Below the pieces are notes generated by a model. It worked only from the letters and a program-made list of their open reading frames with translations. It did not search any database and was not told the origin of the DNA. Source: Sphingomonas xinjiangensis (GTDB lineage: Bacteria; Pseudomonadota; Alphaproteobacteria; Sphingomonadales; Sphingomonadaceae). Taken from it: DNA of 64,000 nucleotides. The position numbers and the translations under genes are program-made. Shown here piece after piece: positions 25,029 through 34,668 of this stretch (positions are counted from its first letter, which is position 1; every line of letters begins with the position of its first letter). The stretch spans positions 62,001 through 126,000 of the forward strand of contig NZ_JACIJF010000008.1 in assembly GCF_014199255.1 (NCBI RefSeq). The letters are read 5' to 3'.

Positions 25029-26600
25029 TTATTCTGCGGCTTCTGCCTTGGGCGCGTCCTTGTACGCCAGCACCGGCTTGCGTGCGGCCAGCGTCTCGTC
25101 GAGGCGGCGGCGAGGCGCGTGATGGGGTGCGGACTTGAGCGCGGGCTCGCCATTCTTGGCGCGGGCCGCCACCGAGCGGAAGGCGCCGATGAACTGGTCG
25201 AGCGTCGCCTTGCTCTCGGTCTCGGTCGGTTCGACCAGCATCGCGCCGTGGACGACCAGCGGGAAATACACCGTCATCGGGTGATAGCCCTCGTCGATCA
25301 GCCCCTTGGCGATGTCAAGCGTCGAGAAGCCCTCCGCCAGGCCCTTATCGCTGAAGATCGCCTCGTGCATGCACGGGCCGGACTTGGCGAAGGGCGCGTC
25401 GAGCACATCCTCCATCGCGCGCAGGACATAGTTGGCGTTGAGCACCGAATCCTCGGCGACCTGGCGCAGGCCATCGGCGCCGTGCGATAGGATGTACGTG
25501 AGGGCTCGCGTGAACATGCCCATCTGGCCGTGGAATGCGACCATGCGGCCGAAGCTGCCGGCATGATGCTCGCCCGCGGTTTCTTCCTCGACCAGGATGA
25601 AATGGTCGCCCTGCCGCTCGACGAAGGGCAGCGGGGCGTAGGGGGTGAGTGCTTCCGAGAACACCACCGGTCCCGAGCCAGGTCCGCCGCCGCCATGCGG
25701 CGTGGAGAAGGTCTTGTGCAGGTTGATGTGCATCGCGTCGACGCCGAGATCGCCCGGGCGCACCCGGCCGACGATGGCGTTGAAGTTCGCGCCGTCGCAA
25801 TAGACGTATCCGCCGGCTTCATGGACCGCGTCGGAAATTGCCTTGAGGTCGGGCTCGAACAGGCCGCAGGTGTTGGGGTTGGTGATCATCACCCCGGCGA
25901 TGTCGGGGCCGAGGCGTGCCTTGAGCGCATCCAGGTTGACGCGGCCTTCCGCCGTCGCGGGAATGTCCTCGACGGTGAAGCCCGCGAATGCTGCGGTGGC
26001 GGGGTTGGTGCCGTGCGCGCTTTCGGGAACCAGGATGACCTTGCGCGCCTGCTGGCCCTTGGCGTCGAGCGCGGCGCGGATCGCGAGGATGCCGCACAGC
26101 TCGCCATGCGCGCCGGCCTTGGGGCTCATCGCCACCGAGTGCATGCCGGTGAGCGTCACCAGCCAATGCGCCAGCTGGTGGATCACCTCGAACGCGCCCT
26201 GCACCGTGTCGACGGGCTGCAGCGGGTGGACGTCGGCGAAGCCGGGCAGCCGGGCCATCCGCTCGTTGAGGCGCGGATTGTGCTTCATCGTGCAGCTGCC
26301 GAGCGGAAACAGGCCGAGATCGATGGCGTAGTTCTGGCGGCTGAGGCGGGTGTAATGGCGCACCGCCTCGGGCTCGGACAGGCCCGGCAGGTTGATCGGC
26401 TTGGCGCGCTCAAGGCCGCCAAGGCGCGACTTGCCCGAAGGCGCCTCGCCGAAGTCGACCCCGGTGGTTTCATTCGAGCCGATTTCGAAGATCAGCGGCT
26501 CTTCGAGCATCAATGCGCGGTTGCCGGTGAAGGTGTCGCTGCTGCCTTCACCCTTTTCAGGGGAGGTGGGACGCCAGCCGGACTGGTTGATCGTGCTCAT
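25029..26600 (-). CDS. gcvPB: Glycine dehydrogenase (decarboxylating) subunit 2, GcvPB
   Basis: This 523-residue PLP-binding half of the split P-protein decarboxylates glycine and passes the aminomethyl group to lipoyl-GcvH. The PLP lysine block is [21 protein letters not shown] ([11 protein letters not shown]). Other features are [23 protein letters not shown] and [19 protein letters not shown]. The gene begins with ATG at 26600 and overlaps the 3' end of gcvPA by 4 nt (ATGA), so it is translationally coupled. The N-terminal roughly 25 residues before the conserved core are variable. Split P-proteins are usual in Alphaproteobacteria. Confidence 0.95.
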   Translation of the reverse strand: MSTINQSGWRPTSPEKGEGSSDTFTGNRALMLEEPLIFEIGSNETTGVDFGEAPSGKSRLGGLERAKPINLPGLSEPEAVRHYTRLSRQNYAIDLGLFPLGSCTMKHNPRLNERMARLPGFADVHPLQPVDTVQGAFEVIHQLAHWLVTLTGMHSVAMSPKAGAHGELCGILAIRAALDAKGQQARKVILVPESAHGTNPATAAFAGFTVEDIPATAEGRVNLDALKARLGPDIAGVMITNPNTCGLFEPDLKAISDAVHEAGGYVYCDGANFNAIVGRVRPGDLGVDAMHINLHKTFSTPHGGGGPGSGPVVFSEALTPYAPLPFVERQGDHFILVEEETAGEHHAGSFGRMVAFHGQMGMFTRALTYILSHGADGLRQVAEDSVLNANYVLRAMEDVLDAPFAKSGPCMHEAIFSDKGLAEGFSTLDIAKGLIDEGYHPMTVYFPLVVHGAMLVEPTETESKATLDQFIGAFRSVAARAKNGEPALKSAPHHAPRRRLDETLAARKPVLAYKDAPKAEAAE

Positions 26601-27955
26601 GCCAGCACCTCCTGTAGCGCGGAGGCAAGGGTTTCGACGTCCTCCTCCGTGGTGGTTTCGGTGACGGCGACGACCAGGCCGTTCTGCAGATCGTCGGCGC
26701 CTGGATAGAGGCGACCCAGCGACACGCCGGCAAGAATGCCCTTGTCGGCCAGCGCGCGGACGACCGGGCGTGCTTCCTTGGACAGCTTCAGCGTGAATTC
26801 GTTGAAAAAGCGGTCGGTGACCAGTTCGACGCCATCGACTTCGCCGAGGCGATCGGCGGCGGCGCTCGCGGCGACGTGGTTGATCTCGGCCAGCCGGCGG
26901 AGACCCGCTTCGCCGAGCAGCGTCATGTGCGCCGACATGGCGAGCGCGCAGAGCACCGAGGAGGTGCAGATGTTCGACGTCGCCTTTTCGCGGCGGATAT
27001 GCTGCTCACGGGTGGAGAGCGTCAGCACGAAGCCGCGCTTGCCCTCTGCGTCGACCGTTTCACCACAAAGCCGGCCCGGCATCTGGCGGACCAGCTTTTC
27101 CGAGCAGGCAAACAGGCCCACATAGGGCCCGCCGAACTGAAGACCGACGCCGAGCGACTGGCCTTCGCCGACGACGATGTCGGCGCCCATTTCACCGGGC
27201 GACTTGATCACGCCCAATGCCACCGGCTCAGTGACGACGGCGATCAGCAGCGCCTTCTTGGCGTGGACGGCATCAGCGAGCGCGCTCATGTCCTCGATGC
27301 GGCCGAGGATGTCCGGGTACTGGACGACCACGCAGCTGGTGTCGTCATCGATCTGGTTGATCAGATCGAGCGTGTCGGGTTCGGGGCTGAGCGTGGGCAG
27401 CGACGTCACCAGCTGATCGCCGGTGAACTTGGCCATGGTCTTGGCCACCGAGACATAATGCGGGTGGACGCCGCCCGAGAGGATCGCTTTGCCGCGCTTG
27501 GTCAGGCGGCGCGCCATGGAGATCGCTTCCCAGCAGGCGGTCGAGCCGTCGTACATCGACGCGTTCGCCACGTCGCAGCCGAGCAGGCGCGCGACCTGGC
27601 TCTGAAACTCGAACATCACCTGGAGCGTGCCCTGGGCGATTTCGGGCTGGTAGGGGGTGTAGGCGGTGAGGAACTCGCCGCGCTGGATGATGTGGTCGAC
27701 TGATGCCGGCACATGGTGGCGATAGGCGCCGGCGCCGAGGAAGAAGGGCACCTCCCCTGCCACCACGTTCTTGCGCGCGAGCGCGGTCATGTGGCGCTCG
27801 ACGGCGAGTTCGCTGGCGTGCGGCGGCAGGCCGGCGATCGGGCCCGAGAGGCGAGCGGATTCGGGCACGTCGATGAAGAGGTCATCGATCGATCCCGCGC
27901 CGATGGTGGCGAGCATCGCCTGGCGGTCGGTGTCGGTCAGGGGCAGGTAGCGCAT
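26597..27955 (-). CDS. gcvPA: Glycine dehydrogenase (decarboxylating) subunit 1, GcvPA
   Basis: This 452-residue N-terminal half of glycine decarboxylase pairs with GcvPB. Visible blocks are [54 protein letters not shown] and [20 protein letters not shown], all typical of the subunit. It follows gcvH after a 165-bp gap that contains a repeat element, and it overlaps gcvPB. ATG at 27955. The hairpins in the gap could set the ratio of P to H and T proteins. Confidence 0.95.
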   Translation of the reverse strand: MRYLPLTDTDRQAMLATIGAGSIDDLFIDVPESARLSGPIAGLPPHASELAVERHMTALARKNVVAGEVPFFLGAGAYRHHVPASVDHIIQRGEFLTAYTPYQPEIAQGTLQVMFEFQSQVARLLGCDVANASMYDGSTACWEAISMARRLTKRGKAILSGGVHPHYVSVAKTMAKFTGDQLVTSLPTLSPEPDTLDLINQIDDDTSCVVVQYPDILGRIEDMSALADAVHAKKALLIAVVTEPVALGVIKSPGEMGADIVVGEGQSLGVGLQFGGPYVGLFACSEKLVRQMPGRLCGETVDAEGKRGFVLTLSTREQHIRREKATSNICTSSVLCALAMSAHMTLLGEAGLRRLAEINHVAASAAADRLGEVDGVELVTDRFFNEFTLKLSKEARPVVRALADKGILAGVSLGRLYPGADDLQNGLVVAVTETTTEEDVETLASALQEVLA

Positions 27956-27966
27956 TTCGACCAGTT

Positions 27967-28111
27967 CTCCCCCCTCCCTGCAAGGGAGGGGACGGGGGTG
28001 GGTGTTAGCGGCGGCGGAGGCTCGATGCCTCCGGCGTCGCTCTTTGGGGGTGCGGCAGGCGCTCGCTGCGCTCGCGACCCACCCCCAGCCCCTCCCTTGC
28101 AGGGAGGGGAG
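27967..28111. repeat. MITE-like repeat element inside the gcv operon (copy C)
   Basis: Left arm 27967-28003 and inverted right arm 28077-28111 are copies of the 35-bp module (CTCCCTGCAAGGGAGGGG followed by ...GGGGGTGGGT). The interior contains TTAGCGGCGGCGGAGGCTCG and ATGCCTCCGGCGTCGCTCTTTG, the same word order as copy B at 12594-12748. It lies in the intergenic gap between gcvH and gcvPA and is non-coding, so it interrupts the operon with strong hairpins. Confidence 0.75.
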
Positions 28112-28120
28112 CAGTTCAGC

Positions 28121-28492
28121 TTAGAGCCCGGCGACGAAGTCCTTGTAGGCTGCTTCGTCCATCAGTGCTTCGACCTCTGCCGCGTTCGACAGGGTCAGCT
28201 TGAAGAACCAGCCTTCGCCTTCGGGGTCTTCGTTGACCAGCGCAGGGTTGTCGGCGAGCGCGGGGTTGCCTTCGACCACGGTACCGCTGGCGGGCGCATA
28301 GACGTCCGAGGCGGCCTTGACCGATTCCACGACTGCGGCGTCGTCACCCTTGGCGACGGTCTTGCCGGCGTCGGGGGTTTCCACGAACACGATGTCGCCG
28401 AGCTGGCTCTGCGCATAGGTGGTGATGCCGACGGTGGCGGTGTCGCCGTCGACCTGGATCCATTCATGGTCTTGGGTGAAGTAGCGGCTCAT
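28121..28492 (-). CDS. gcvH: Glycine cleavage system H protein
   Basis: This 123-residue lipoyl carrier protein has the lipoylation lysine in [13 protein letters not shown] (K at about residue 62), preceded by [17 protein letters not shown] and followed by [23 protein letters not shown], as in all GcvH proteins. It shuttles the aminomethyl group between P, T and L proteins. It lies 3 nt downstream of gcvT and is separated from gcvPA by the repeat element. Confidence 0.96.
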   Translation of the reverse strand: MSRYFTQDHEWIQVDGDTATVGITTYAQSQLGDIVFVETPDAGKTVAKGDDAAVVESVKAASDVYAPASGTVVEGNPALADNPALVNEDPEGEGWFFKLTLSNAAEVEALMDEAAYKDFVAGL

Positions 28493-28495
28493 GTC

Positions 28496-29659
28496 TCAGG
28501 CTCCCTTGCGGACATAGCGGTGGGGGACGAAGGGCATCGAAGTGACCTCCGCGATATGGGTCTTGCCGCGCTGGCTCAGCGTCACGCGGGTGCCGGGGGT
28601 GGCGAGCGCGGCCGGGACATAGGCCATGGCGATCGGCTTCTGCACCGACGGGGCGAAACCGCCGCTGGTGACGGTGCCGATCTGCGCGCCGCTGTCGTCG
28701 ACCACGGTGGCGCCTTCGCGAACCGGCTGGCGGCCCTCGACAATCAGGCCGACGCGCTTGGTGGCGGAACCGTTGGCGCGGTCGGCGAGGATCGCCTCGG
28801 CGCCGGGGAAGCCGCCTTCCTCGCGGCGGCGCTTGGACAGCGCGAAGCCGAGATCGGCAGCGACGGGATTGGTGTCGAGATCGAGGTCGTGGCCGTAGAG
28901 CGGCAGGCCAGCCTCAAGGCGGAGCGAATCGCGGGCGCCCAGGCCGATCGGCTTGACTTCGCTCTGTGCGCAGAGCGCTTCGGCAAAGGCCTCGGCGGCG
29001 TCACCGGGGACCGAGATTTCGAAACCGTCCTCGCCGGTATAGCCCGAGCGGCTGACCCAGAGCGGGTTGCCCTGCCATTCGAACGCGGCGGCGGTCATGA
29101 AGACCAGCGATGCCACGCCCGGAACCACGCGCTCGAGCGCGGTCACCGCTTCAGGGCCTTGCAGCGCGAGTAGCGCCTGCTCGTCGAGATGGTTGATGAC
29201 GACTTCGTCAGGGAGCGCTTCACGGAATACGCCAAGATCGTCCCACTTGGTCGCGCCGTTGACGACCATGTAGAAGGCGCCGGCATCGATCTCGAACGCG
29301 TTGTCGCCGCCGAGACGCGTGACCATCAGGTCGTCATGGATGCCGCCATTGTCGGCGAGCAGCAGCGAATAGCGCATGCGGCCCGCCGTCAGCCCCTTGA
29401 TGTCGCCGGGAAGCAGGGTTTCGAGCTGGGCGTCCACGTCGGCGCCCGAAAAGAGCAGCTGGCCCATATGGCTGACGTCGAACAACCCGGCATGTTCGCG
29501 AGTCCAGAGGTGCTCGGCCATGATGCCTTCATACTGAACGGGCATCTCGTAGCCGGCGAACGGGACCATGCGTCCACCGCGGGCGCGGTGCCATGCGACG
29601 AGCGGCAGCAGCTCCGGCACGAGCGCTTCGGCTTCGGGTTCTTGCACGTCCTGGCTCAT
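28496..29659 (-). CDS. gcvT: Glycine cleavage system T protein (aminomethyltransferase)
   Basis: The 387-residue tetrahydrofolate-dependent aminomethyltransferase has AWHRARGGRMVPFAGYEMPV, the DVSHMGQLLFSG block, YTGEDGFEISVPGDAAEAF, RDSLRLEAGLPLYGHDLD and a C-terminal barrel ending FVPHRYVRKGA. I chose the ATG at 29659 because the frame upstream runs into the riboswitch; no strong ribosome binding site precedes it. First gene of gcvT-gcvH-gcvPA-gcvPB, read leftward, with a tandem glycine riboswitch in its leader. Confidence 0.94.
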   Translation of the reverse strand: MSQDVQEPEAEALVPELLPLVAWHRARGGRMVPFAGYEMPVQYEGIMAEHLWTREHAGLFDVSHMGQLLFSGADVDAQLETLLPGDIKGLTAGRMRYSLLLADNGGIHDDLMVTRLGGDNAFEIDAGAFYMVVNGATKWDDLGVFREALPDEVVINHLDEQALLALQGPEAVTALERVVPGVASLVFMTAAAFEWQGNPLWVSRSGYTGEDGFEISVPGDAAEAFAEALCAQSEVKPIGLGARDSLRLEAGLPLYGHDLDLDTNPVAADLGFALSKRRREEGGFPGAEAILADRANGSATKRVGLIVEGRQPVREGATVVDDSGAQIGTVTSGGFAPSVQKPIAMAYVPAALATPGTRVTLSQRGKTHIAEVTSMPFVPHRYVRKGA

Positions 29660-29727
29660 CAAACACGGTTCCGGCGCAGTGGATCGACGACGGAACGCGC
29701 GCCTGCGGTGCGCCGGTTCCATCGCCC

Positions 29728-29956
29728 CCTCTGTCACGGGACCTGAGAGCTTTCACGCGCCAATAGGCCCGCTTACCCCTTCGGTGGCCGCTGCTGAAGC
29801 GGCGCTTTCCAGAGTGTCGTGCGCGCGCGGTCCTCGGTGCCTGAGAGATTCCGGGGCGGTTGCTCCTTCGGCGAGGGGTTTTTGTTGCTCAGATCGAACC
29901 GCTGGCAAGCCAGCTACGATCCGAGGTCCCGCCCCTACTCTCCCGCGCGTGCCCAT
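29728..29956 (-). promoter_or_regulatory. Tandem glycine riboswitch in the gcv leader
   Basis: On the minus strand two glycine aptamers follow each other. Aptamer I has GGGAGAGTAGGGGCGGGACC (about 29926-29945), CCGAAGGAGCAA (about 29860-29871) and ATCTCTCAGGCAC (about 29837-29849). Aptamer II has ACTCTGGAAAGC (about 29804-29815), CACCGAAGGGGTAAGC (about 29771-29786) and AAAGCTCTCAGGTCCC (about 29738-29753). These are the characteristic gcvT-class elements. Glycine binding should switch on the downstream glycine cleavage genes. It ends about 68 nt before the gcvT ATG. Confidence 0.93.
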
Positions 29957-30017
29957 GCCGGTCGCCCGGCATCGACGTTCGAGCCTTGGCGGGGCCGCGG
30001 GCGCGAGTCAATCGGGC

Positions 30018-30656
30018 TTAGCGCGTCGCGTTGTACTTAAGCTGGTCCTGGGTCAGCTGAAAGCCGACCAGCGCCTCGAACGTGGCGGCGAGAACGGCGT
30101 CGCGGACTTCGGGGGTCGAGAGCGGGTCCATCGCAGCGGCTTCGTCGCCGGCCTTGCGGCGCTCGGTCAGCTTCTTACGGACATCGTCGGACAGGGTGGC
30201 GGCCGCCTTCGACACCGATCCAGTCGCCTGACCGCGCGCCTGGGCCCGGATCTGGCCTTCGGCGAAGTGCACGGTGACCTGGCCGACCGTCTTGGCTACC
30301 ACCGACGAGCCGCCGCGCACCATCGCGAGGTAATAAGGCAGCGTGACGTCGCGGGCGGGCCCTGGCTGGGCACGGCGGGCGAGCACGTCGAAGGTGACGA
30401 CCGTGTTGATCGGGTCGGTCGAATCGAGGCAGGTCGACTGGAGATTGGTCAACGTCGCAGTGACGTCGATCGCCGAAGCTTCGCGGCTGGCGGGCGGGTT
30501 GAACAAGGTGATGTCGCCGGTGCCCGCGGTGACGCCGACGCGCGGGCAGGCCGAGCGCACCGCGGAGATGCCGCCGGCGGTGATTTCACCGGTGCGGGCG
30601 CAGCCGCCTGCGGCAAGCAGGACAAGGGCAGGAACGGCGAGCTTGGCGAGCAACAC
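30018..30656 (-). CDS. Putative lipoprotein of unknown function
   Basis: This 212-residue protein starts at a GTG (30656) with AAAGGTG about 10 nt upstream. That gives a lipoprotein signal [20 protein letters not shown], with the lipobox LAAGGC and C19 or so as the acylated cysteine. The frame is open further upstream, but the lipoprotein start is more convincing. The mature part has mixed alpha/beta content and ends with a helical segment [18 protein letters not shown] do not recognise the family. It is divergent from ispH and just upstream of the gcv leader in the same direction. Confidence 0.65.
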   Translation of the reverse strand: MLLAKLAVPALVLLAAGGCARTGEITAGGISAVRSACPRVGVTAGTGDITLFNPPASREASAIDVTATLTNLQSTCLDSTDPINTVVTFDVLARRAQPGPARDVTLPYYLAMVRGGSSVVAKTVGQVTVHFAEGQIRAQARGQATGSVSKAAATLSDDVRKKLTERRKAGDEAAAMDPLSTPEVRDAVLAATFEALVGFQLTQDQLKYNATR

Positions 30657-30771
30657 GGGCGGAACACCTTTCACAAACACACGGGCCGCGACTGGAGGCG
30701 GTCCGGAAACGGCCGGCACCATAGGAACCGCCTTTCGCCCGCGCAAGCAATCGCGTAGAGCGCGAGGCGTG

Positions 30772-31725
30772 ATGGACCAGGCCGCGAAACCCGCCCTTGA
30801 ACTGCTGATCGCCGCGCCGCGCGGCTTCTGCGCCGGCGTCGACCGCGCGATCCGGATCGTCGAACTGGCGATCGAGAAATACGGCGCGCCGGTCTATGTC
30901 CGGCATGAGATCGTCCACAACAAGTTCGTGGTGGATACGTTGAAGGCGCAAGGCGCGATCTTCGTCGAGGAGCTCGACCAGGTGCCCGACGGCGTGCCGG
31001 TGGTGTTTTCCGCGCACGGTGTGCCCAAGGCGGTGCCGGCCAAGGCGGCCGAGCGCGGCCTGTCCTATCTGGACGCGACCTGCCCGCTGGTCTCCAAGGT
31101 CCACCGCCAGGCCGAGCGGCTGGTCGCGGCGGGGCGGCACATCCTGTTCATCGGCCACAAGGGGCATCCCGAAGTGATCGGCACCTTCGGCCAGGTGCCC
31201 GAGGGCGCGATGACGCTGATCGAGACGCCGGAGGACGCCGAACGGATCCAGATCGCCGATGCGAGCAACCTGGCCTTCCTGACGCAGACGACGCTGTCGG
31301 TGGACGATACCGCGGCGACGCTGGAGGTATTGCAGCGGCGTTTTCCCGCGATCCTGGCGCCAGGGCCGAACGACATCTGCTATGCCACCACCAATCGCCA
31401 GGGCGCCGTGAAAGCGATCGCATCGTCGGTCGACCTGATGCTGGTGATCGGCGGCAAGAACTCGTCCAACTCGCTGCGGCTGGTCGAAGTTGCCGAGCGC
31501 CAGGGCACCACCGCCTATCTGATCCCGCGTGCCGAGGATCTCGATTGGGCGTGGCTTGAGGGCGTGGGCGCGCTGGGCGTCAGCGCAGGGGCGTCGGCCC
31601 CCGAGCTGCTGGTGCGCGAGCTGGTCGAGAAGCTGTCCGAGCGGTTCGACGTGCGCGAACGCGAAGTCGAGACGGTCGAGGAAAACGTCACCTTCAAGCT
31701 GCCCCGCGGCCTCGAAGCGGCCTGA
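30772..31725 (+). CDS. ispH: 4-hydroxy-3-methylbut-2-enyl diphosphate reductase
   Basis: The 317-residue iron-sulfur enzyme forms IPP and DMAPP in the last step of the MEP isoprenoid pathway. It has [13 protein letters not shown] near the N-terminus (first cluster cysteine), [12 protein letters not shown] with [12 protein letters not shown] (second cysteine), and [16 protein letters not shown] (third cysteine). [17 protein letters not shown] is the substrate-binding end. I chose the ATG at 30772 (a GTG directly before it is also possible). It overlaps the thrB start by 1 nt. Confidence 0.96.
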   Translation: MDQAAKPALELLIAAPRGFCAGVDRAIRIVELAIEKYGAPVYVRHEIVHNKFVVDTLKAQGAIFVEELDQVPDGVPVVFSAHGVPKAVPAKAAERGLSYLDATCPLVSKVHRQAERLVAAGRHILFIGHKGHPEVIGTFGQVPEGAMTLIETPEDAERIQIADASNLAFLTQTTLSVDDTAATLEVLQRRFPAILAPGPNDICYATTNRQGAVKAIASSVDLMLVIGGKNSSNSLRLVEVAERQGTTAYLIPRAEDLDWAWLEGVGALGVSAGASAPELLVRELVEKLSERFDVREREVETVEENVTFKLPRGLEAA

Positions 31726-32678
31726 TGGCCGTCTACACGCTCGTTTCCACCGAAAGCCTGTCCGCATTCCTTCAGGGCTATGCCGTAGGGGAGCTGGTAT
31801 CGGCCAAGGGCATCGCCGAGGGCGTCGAGAACACCAATTATCTGGTCGATACCACCGCAGGCCGCTTCATCCTGACATTGTATGAGAAACGAGTCGCGGC
31901 GGGCGACCTGCCCTATTTCATGGCATTGCTCGATCATCTCGCCGCAGCGGGCTTGCCGGTTCCGCGCGCCATCCGTGGCAGCGACGGCGTGGCGATCCGC
32001 GCGCTCGAAGGGCGGCCGGCGTGCCTGATCGAGTTCCTGCCCGGCGTGTCGCTGTCGCAGCCGACGCGGGCGCAGGCACGGGCAGCAGGCGTTTCGCTGG
32101 GCCAGCTGCACCGGGCGGCGGAGGATTTCCCTGAGGTCCGGGCGAATTCGATGGGCGCCGATCAGTGGCGCCCGTTGTTCGAGCGGTGCGGGCGGGGCCT
32201 GGACGCGGTCGAGCCTGGGCTGCACGACACGCTGGCGGAGGAGCTCGACCGTGTGCTCGCAGCCTGGGACCCTGCCCTGCCCCGCAGCACGATCCATGCC
32301 GATCTGTTCCCCGACAATGTGCTGATGCGTGGCGACGCCGTGAGCGGGCTGATCGACTTCTACTTCGCCTGCACCGACAGCCGCGCGTTCGACCTCGCGA
32401 TCATGCACACGGCGTGGAGCTTCGACGCGACCGGCACGCACGGCGACTGGGCGATCGGCCAGGCGCTGATCGACGGCTATCAGCAATCGATTCAGCTGAC
32501 CGGAGAAGAGCGCGCGGCGTTTCAGGCGCTGTGCGAGGGCGCATGCATCCGCTTCCTGCTGTCGCGCGCCTGGGATTGGCTGAACACGCCCGCCGACGCG
32601 CTGGTGACGCGCAAGGATCCGCTGGCCTATTGGCGGCGGCTCCAAACCTACAAGAACCAAGGATCGCTGTTCGCGTGA
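31725..32678 (+). CDS. thrB: Homoserine kinase, APH-like (ThrB)
   Basis: The 317-residue kinase has the aminoglycoside phosphotransferase fold of the alphaproteobacterial homoserine kinase. It has [20 protein letters not shown], the catalytic loop [12 protein letters not shown] and [19 protein letters not shown] (metal Asp). It converts homoserine to O-phosphohomoserine for threonine synthesis. It overlaps ispH by one base (TGATG) and rnhA by four (GTGA), so all three are probably one operon. Confidence 0.93.
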   Translation: MAVYTLVSTESLSAFLQGYAVGELVSAKGIAEGVENTNYLVDTTAGRFILTLYEKRVAAGDLPYFMALLDHLAAAGLPVPRAIRGSDGVAIRALEGRPACLIEFLPGVSLSQPTRAQARAAGVSLGQLHRAAEDFPEVRANSMGADQWRPLFERCGRGLDAVEPGLHDTLAEELDRVLAAWDPALPRSTIHADLFPDNVLMRGDAVSGLIDFYFACTDSRAFDLAIMHTAWSFDATGTHGDWAIGQALIDGYQQSIQLTGEERAAFQALCEGACIRFLLSRAWDWLNTPADALVTRKDPLAYWRRLQTYKNQGSLFA

Positions 32679-33118
32679 CCGAATTATCGCATGTGGAAAT
32701 GTTCACCGACGGCGCGTGCAAGGGCAACCCCGGCAAGGGCGGCTGGGGCGTGTTGCTGCGCATGGGCGATACCGAGAAGGAATTGTCAGGCGGCGAGCCG
32801 CACACCACCAACAACCGCATGGAGTTGATGGCGGCGATCCAGGGGCTGAAGGCGCTCAAGCGCCCGTGCCGCGTGACGCTGTCGACCGACAGCCGCTATG
32901 TGATGGACGGGCTGACCAAGTGGATCCACGGCTGGCTGAAGAATGGCTGGCGGACCGCCGACAAGAAGCCGGTCAAGAACGCCGAGCTGTGGCAGGAACT
33001 GCTCGCCGCTGCGGAGCCGCACCGCGTGGAATGGGTGTGGGTGAAGGGGCATGCCGGGCACCCCGGCAACGAGCGCGCCGACAAGCTGGCCAGCGACGCC
33101 GCGATCGCGCAGCGATAG
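32675..33118 (+). CDS. rnhA: Ribonuclease HI
   Basis: The 147-residue enzyme degrades the RNA strand of RNA-DNA hybrids. The catalytic acids are visible in [24 protein letters not shown] and [11 protein letters not shown], and the fourth in [13 protein letters not shown]. It is a full-length RNase HI with the basic protrusion [15 protein letters not shown]. It starts at GTG 32675, overlapping the thrB stop (GTGA). A GTG start with a 4-nt overlap is typical of coupling. Confidence 0.96.
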   Translation: MTELSHVEMFTDGACKGNPGKGGWGVLLRMGDTEKELSGGEPHTTNNRMELMAAIQGLKALKRPCRVTLSTDSRYVMDGLTKWIHGWLKNGWRTADKKPVKNAELWQELLAAAEPHRVEWVWVKGHAGHPGNERADKLASDAAIAQR

Positions 33119-33455
33119 GCATCGCGCGCTAGCTGCTGGGCCCTGCCTGATGGCCGGCGGCGAAAAGTTTGGCTTACTTCCGGAAAGACCGTCTGGTGCT
33201 CGACGCCGTAGCGCACCGCGACATCTGGTTGCGGCGCCCGGCCAGAACCCAAGATATTGTGGATATCTCCTAATCCACTCCGACGGCTGATTGCTTTGGC
33301 AGTGGCAAGGATCGTCCGAATCAGCTAGGCTGACTTTCAGGCAAACAGCCTTGCCGGGCTTGTTGCGGAGGGAGGTCTCGATGGAAACAGGTTCATTCGA
33401 CTTGCCGCCGCACGGCGACTTTCCGTTGGCGGAAAGACAGCGTCCGGCAAGCAGG
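33119..33455. other. Intergenic region with one strong ribosome binding site, no recognised gene
   Basis: This 340-bp stretch between rnhA and DUF2171 has no gene that I can name. At 33367-33375 the sequence is GGAGGGAGG, followed after five bases by ATG at 33381. The frame from this ATG (METGSFDLPPHGDFPL...) stays open through the terminator hairpin and along the antisense of the DUF2171 gene, which argues against a normal coding sequence. It could be a short ORF or leader. TTTCCGTTGGCGGAAA at 33419-33434 is a small inverted repeat in it. Confidence 0.35.
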
Positions 33456-33480
33456 GCCCTCCCCCGCAAGGGGGGAGGGC
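33456..33480. terminator. Hairpin beside the DUF2171 stop
   Basis: GCCCTCCCCC (33456-33465) pairs with GGGGGAGGGC (33471-33480) around a short GCAAG loop. It lies directly after the DUF2171 stop on the minus strand and could stop transcription from both sides. Confidence 0.55.
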
Positions 33481-33488
33481 ACATGGCT

Positions 33489-33764
33489 TCAGAGCGGCTG
33501 CCCGCCTTCTTCTTCCTCAAACGTCACCGCGACATCGGCATTGGCCGAGAGGCGGACTTGGTCACCCTCGACATCGGCGACGAGGCCGAGCGAGATGAAG
33601 TGGTGATGCCCTTCATGCGACTGTTCGGCGCCCTCGATCTGCGCGCCCGAGTCCTTCTTGGTGAGCTTGATGCGGTCGCCTTCGACCTTGTCGACGGTGC
33701 CGACATGGACGCCATCGGCGCCGATGACTTCCATATGTTCGCGGATTGCAGTTGCGTCGGCCAT
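33489..33764 (-). CDS. DUF2171 domain protein
   Basis: This 91-residue small protein has the PRC-barrel-like DUF2171 pattern: IREHMEVIGADGVHVGTVDKVEGDRIKLTK and a second half with SHEGHHHFISLGLVADVEGDQVRLS. The C-terminus is acidic (TFEEEEGGQPL). I chose the ATG at 33764, with GGGAG about 8 nt upstream. Function unknown; such proteins are common in alphaproteobacteria and are often stress-related by position, but nothing here proves it. Confidence 0.8.
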   Translation of the reverse strand: MADATAIREHMEVIGADGVHVGTVDKVEGDRIKLTKKDSGAQIEGAEQSHEGHHHFISLGLVADVEGDQVRLSANADVAVTFEEEEGGQPL

Positions 33765-33862
33765 TTGAGGTCTCCCGTGGTTGGTTCGCGCACTGAACGC
33801 GCGCGGCAGCGAAACGATGCAGGGTCGCGCAGGCTTCGTCACTCATACGGAGGGATAGGGGC

Positions 33863-34186
33863 ATGAAGACGCTTCGTACCGCAGCCACGCTGAGCCTGCT
33901 TGCCCTGCTCGCGGCATGCGCACGCCAGGCGCCGAGCGCAGTACAGGCCGACGCACCGGGGCTGGTGTTCGGCATCTGGCACGGCTTCATCTTTCCCATC
34001 GCCTGGGCGCTGAGCCTCTTCATGCCCGACGTCGCGGTCTATGCCGTGCCGAACAATGGCGGGTGGTACGACTTCGGCTATTTTCTGGGCATCTGGTTCT
34101 TCGGCGTCGGCGCGTGGCGCGGCAAGAAGGTCGTGTACCGCACCCGCGTGGTGCGCGACCGCGGCACCGTGATCGACCACCGATGA
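33863..34186 (+). CDS. Small lipoprotein with hydrophobic segments
   Basis: This 107-residue protein has the lipoprotein signal MKTLRTAATLSLLALLAACA (cysteine at about residue 19), then two hydrophobic stretches (LVFGIWHGFIFPIAWALSLF and YFLGIWFFGVGAW) and a basic C-terminus. AGGGATAGGGGC precedes the ATG. The stop overlaps the next ATG (ATGA). It is the first of three small membrane-protein genes coupled by 4-nt overlaps and leading into nrdB. Family unknown. Confidence 0.7.
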   Translation: MKTLRTAATLSLLALLAACARQAPSAVQADAPGLVFGIWHGFIFPIAWALSLFMPDVAVYAVPNNGGWYDFGYFLGIWFFGVGAWRGKKVVYRTRVVRDRGTVIDHR

Positions 34187-34401
34187 CCCGCAGCCTGATC
34201 CTGATGGCAGGCATCGGCGGCGCCGCCGGCGCGACGGGGCTAGCAACGATGGTGAAGCCGGCGCTAGCGCGTGAAGCGCTGCGCTTGGCCGATACGGAAG
34301 CGGCGGCCTATGCGCTGCGCATCGGCGGCATGATGCTGCTCGCGCTCGGGCTGTTCCTGGGCGGTTTCGCGGCGGTCGCGACCTTGGCGGGCGCGGCGTG
34401 A
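34183..34401 (+). CDS. Small membrane protein (72 aa) of unknown function
   Basis: ATG at 34183 overlaps the stop of the preceding lipoprotein (ATGA); the TGA at 34399-34401 is overlapped by the GTG of the next gene. It has two hydrophobic segments (LILMAGIGGAAGATGLATMV and IGGMMLLALGLFLGGFAAVA). I do not recognise it. The gapless chain with both neighbours supports it as a real gene. Confidence 0.6.
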   Translation: MTRSLILMAGIGGAAGATGLATMVKPALAREALRLADTEAAAYALRIGGMMLLALGLFLGGFAAVATLAGAA

Positions 34402-34649
34402 GCGCGGTCATTCTCCTGGTCGTCGGCGCAACCCTGGGCGTCGGCGATTTCCTGCTCGGAAGGTGGATGCTCCGGCTGTCAACACGCCCGCAGTCCGAAT
34501 GGCCCACCGGCATACGCGTCTCGGCATCCGATCAGTTGGCGCGCTTCGGACGCGCCTTGATGATCGGCGGCCCGATCATATTCCTCGTCCTTGCTTCCTT
34601 CGCTTTCGGACTGATCCCGGTCGAAAGCATTACCCCCATCCAATTCTAG
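34398..34649 (+). CDS. Small membrane protein (83 aa) of unknown function
   Basis: GTG start at 34398 overlaps the preceding stop (GTGA). There are two hydrophobic segments (VILLVVGATLGVGDFLLG and ALMIGGPIIFLVLASFAFG). It ends 19 nt before the nrdB ATG, within which CCGGAG serves as ribosome binding site for nrdB. Probably one transcript with the two small genes before it and possibly nrdB; function unknown. Confidence 0.65.
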   Translation: MSAVILLVVGATLGVGDFLLGRWMLRLSTRPQSEWPTGIRVSASDQLARFGRALMIGGPIIFLVLASFAFGLIPVESITPIQF

Positions 34650-34668
34650 TTCATCCCGGAGTAACCCC

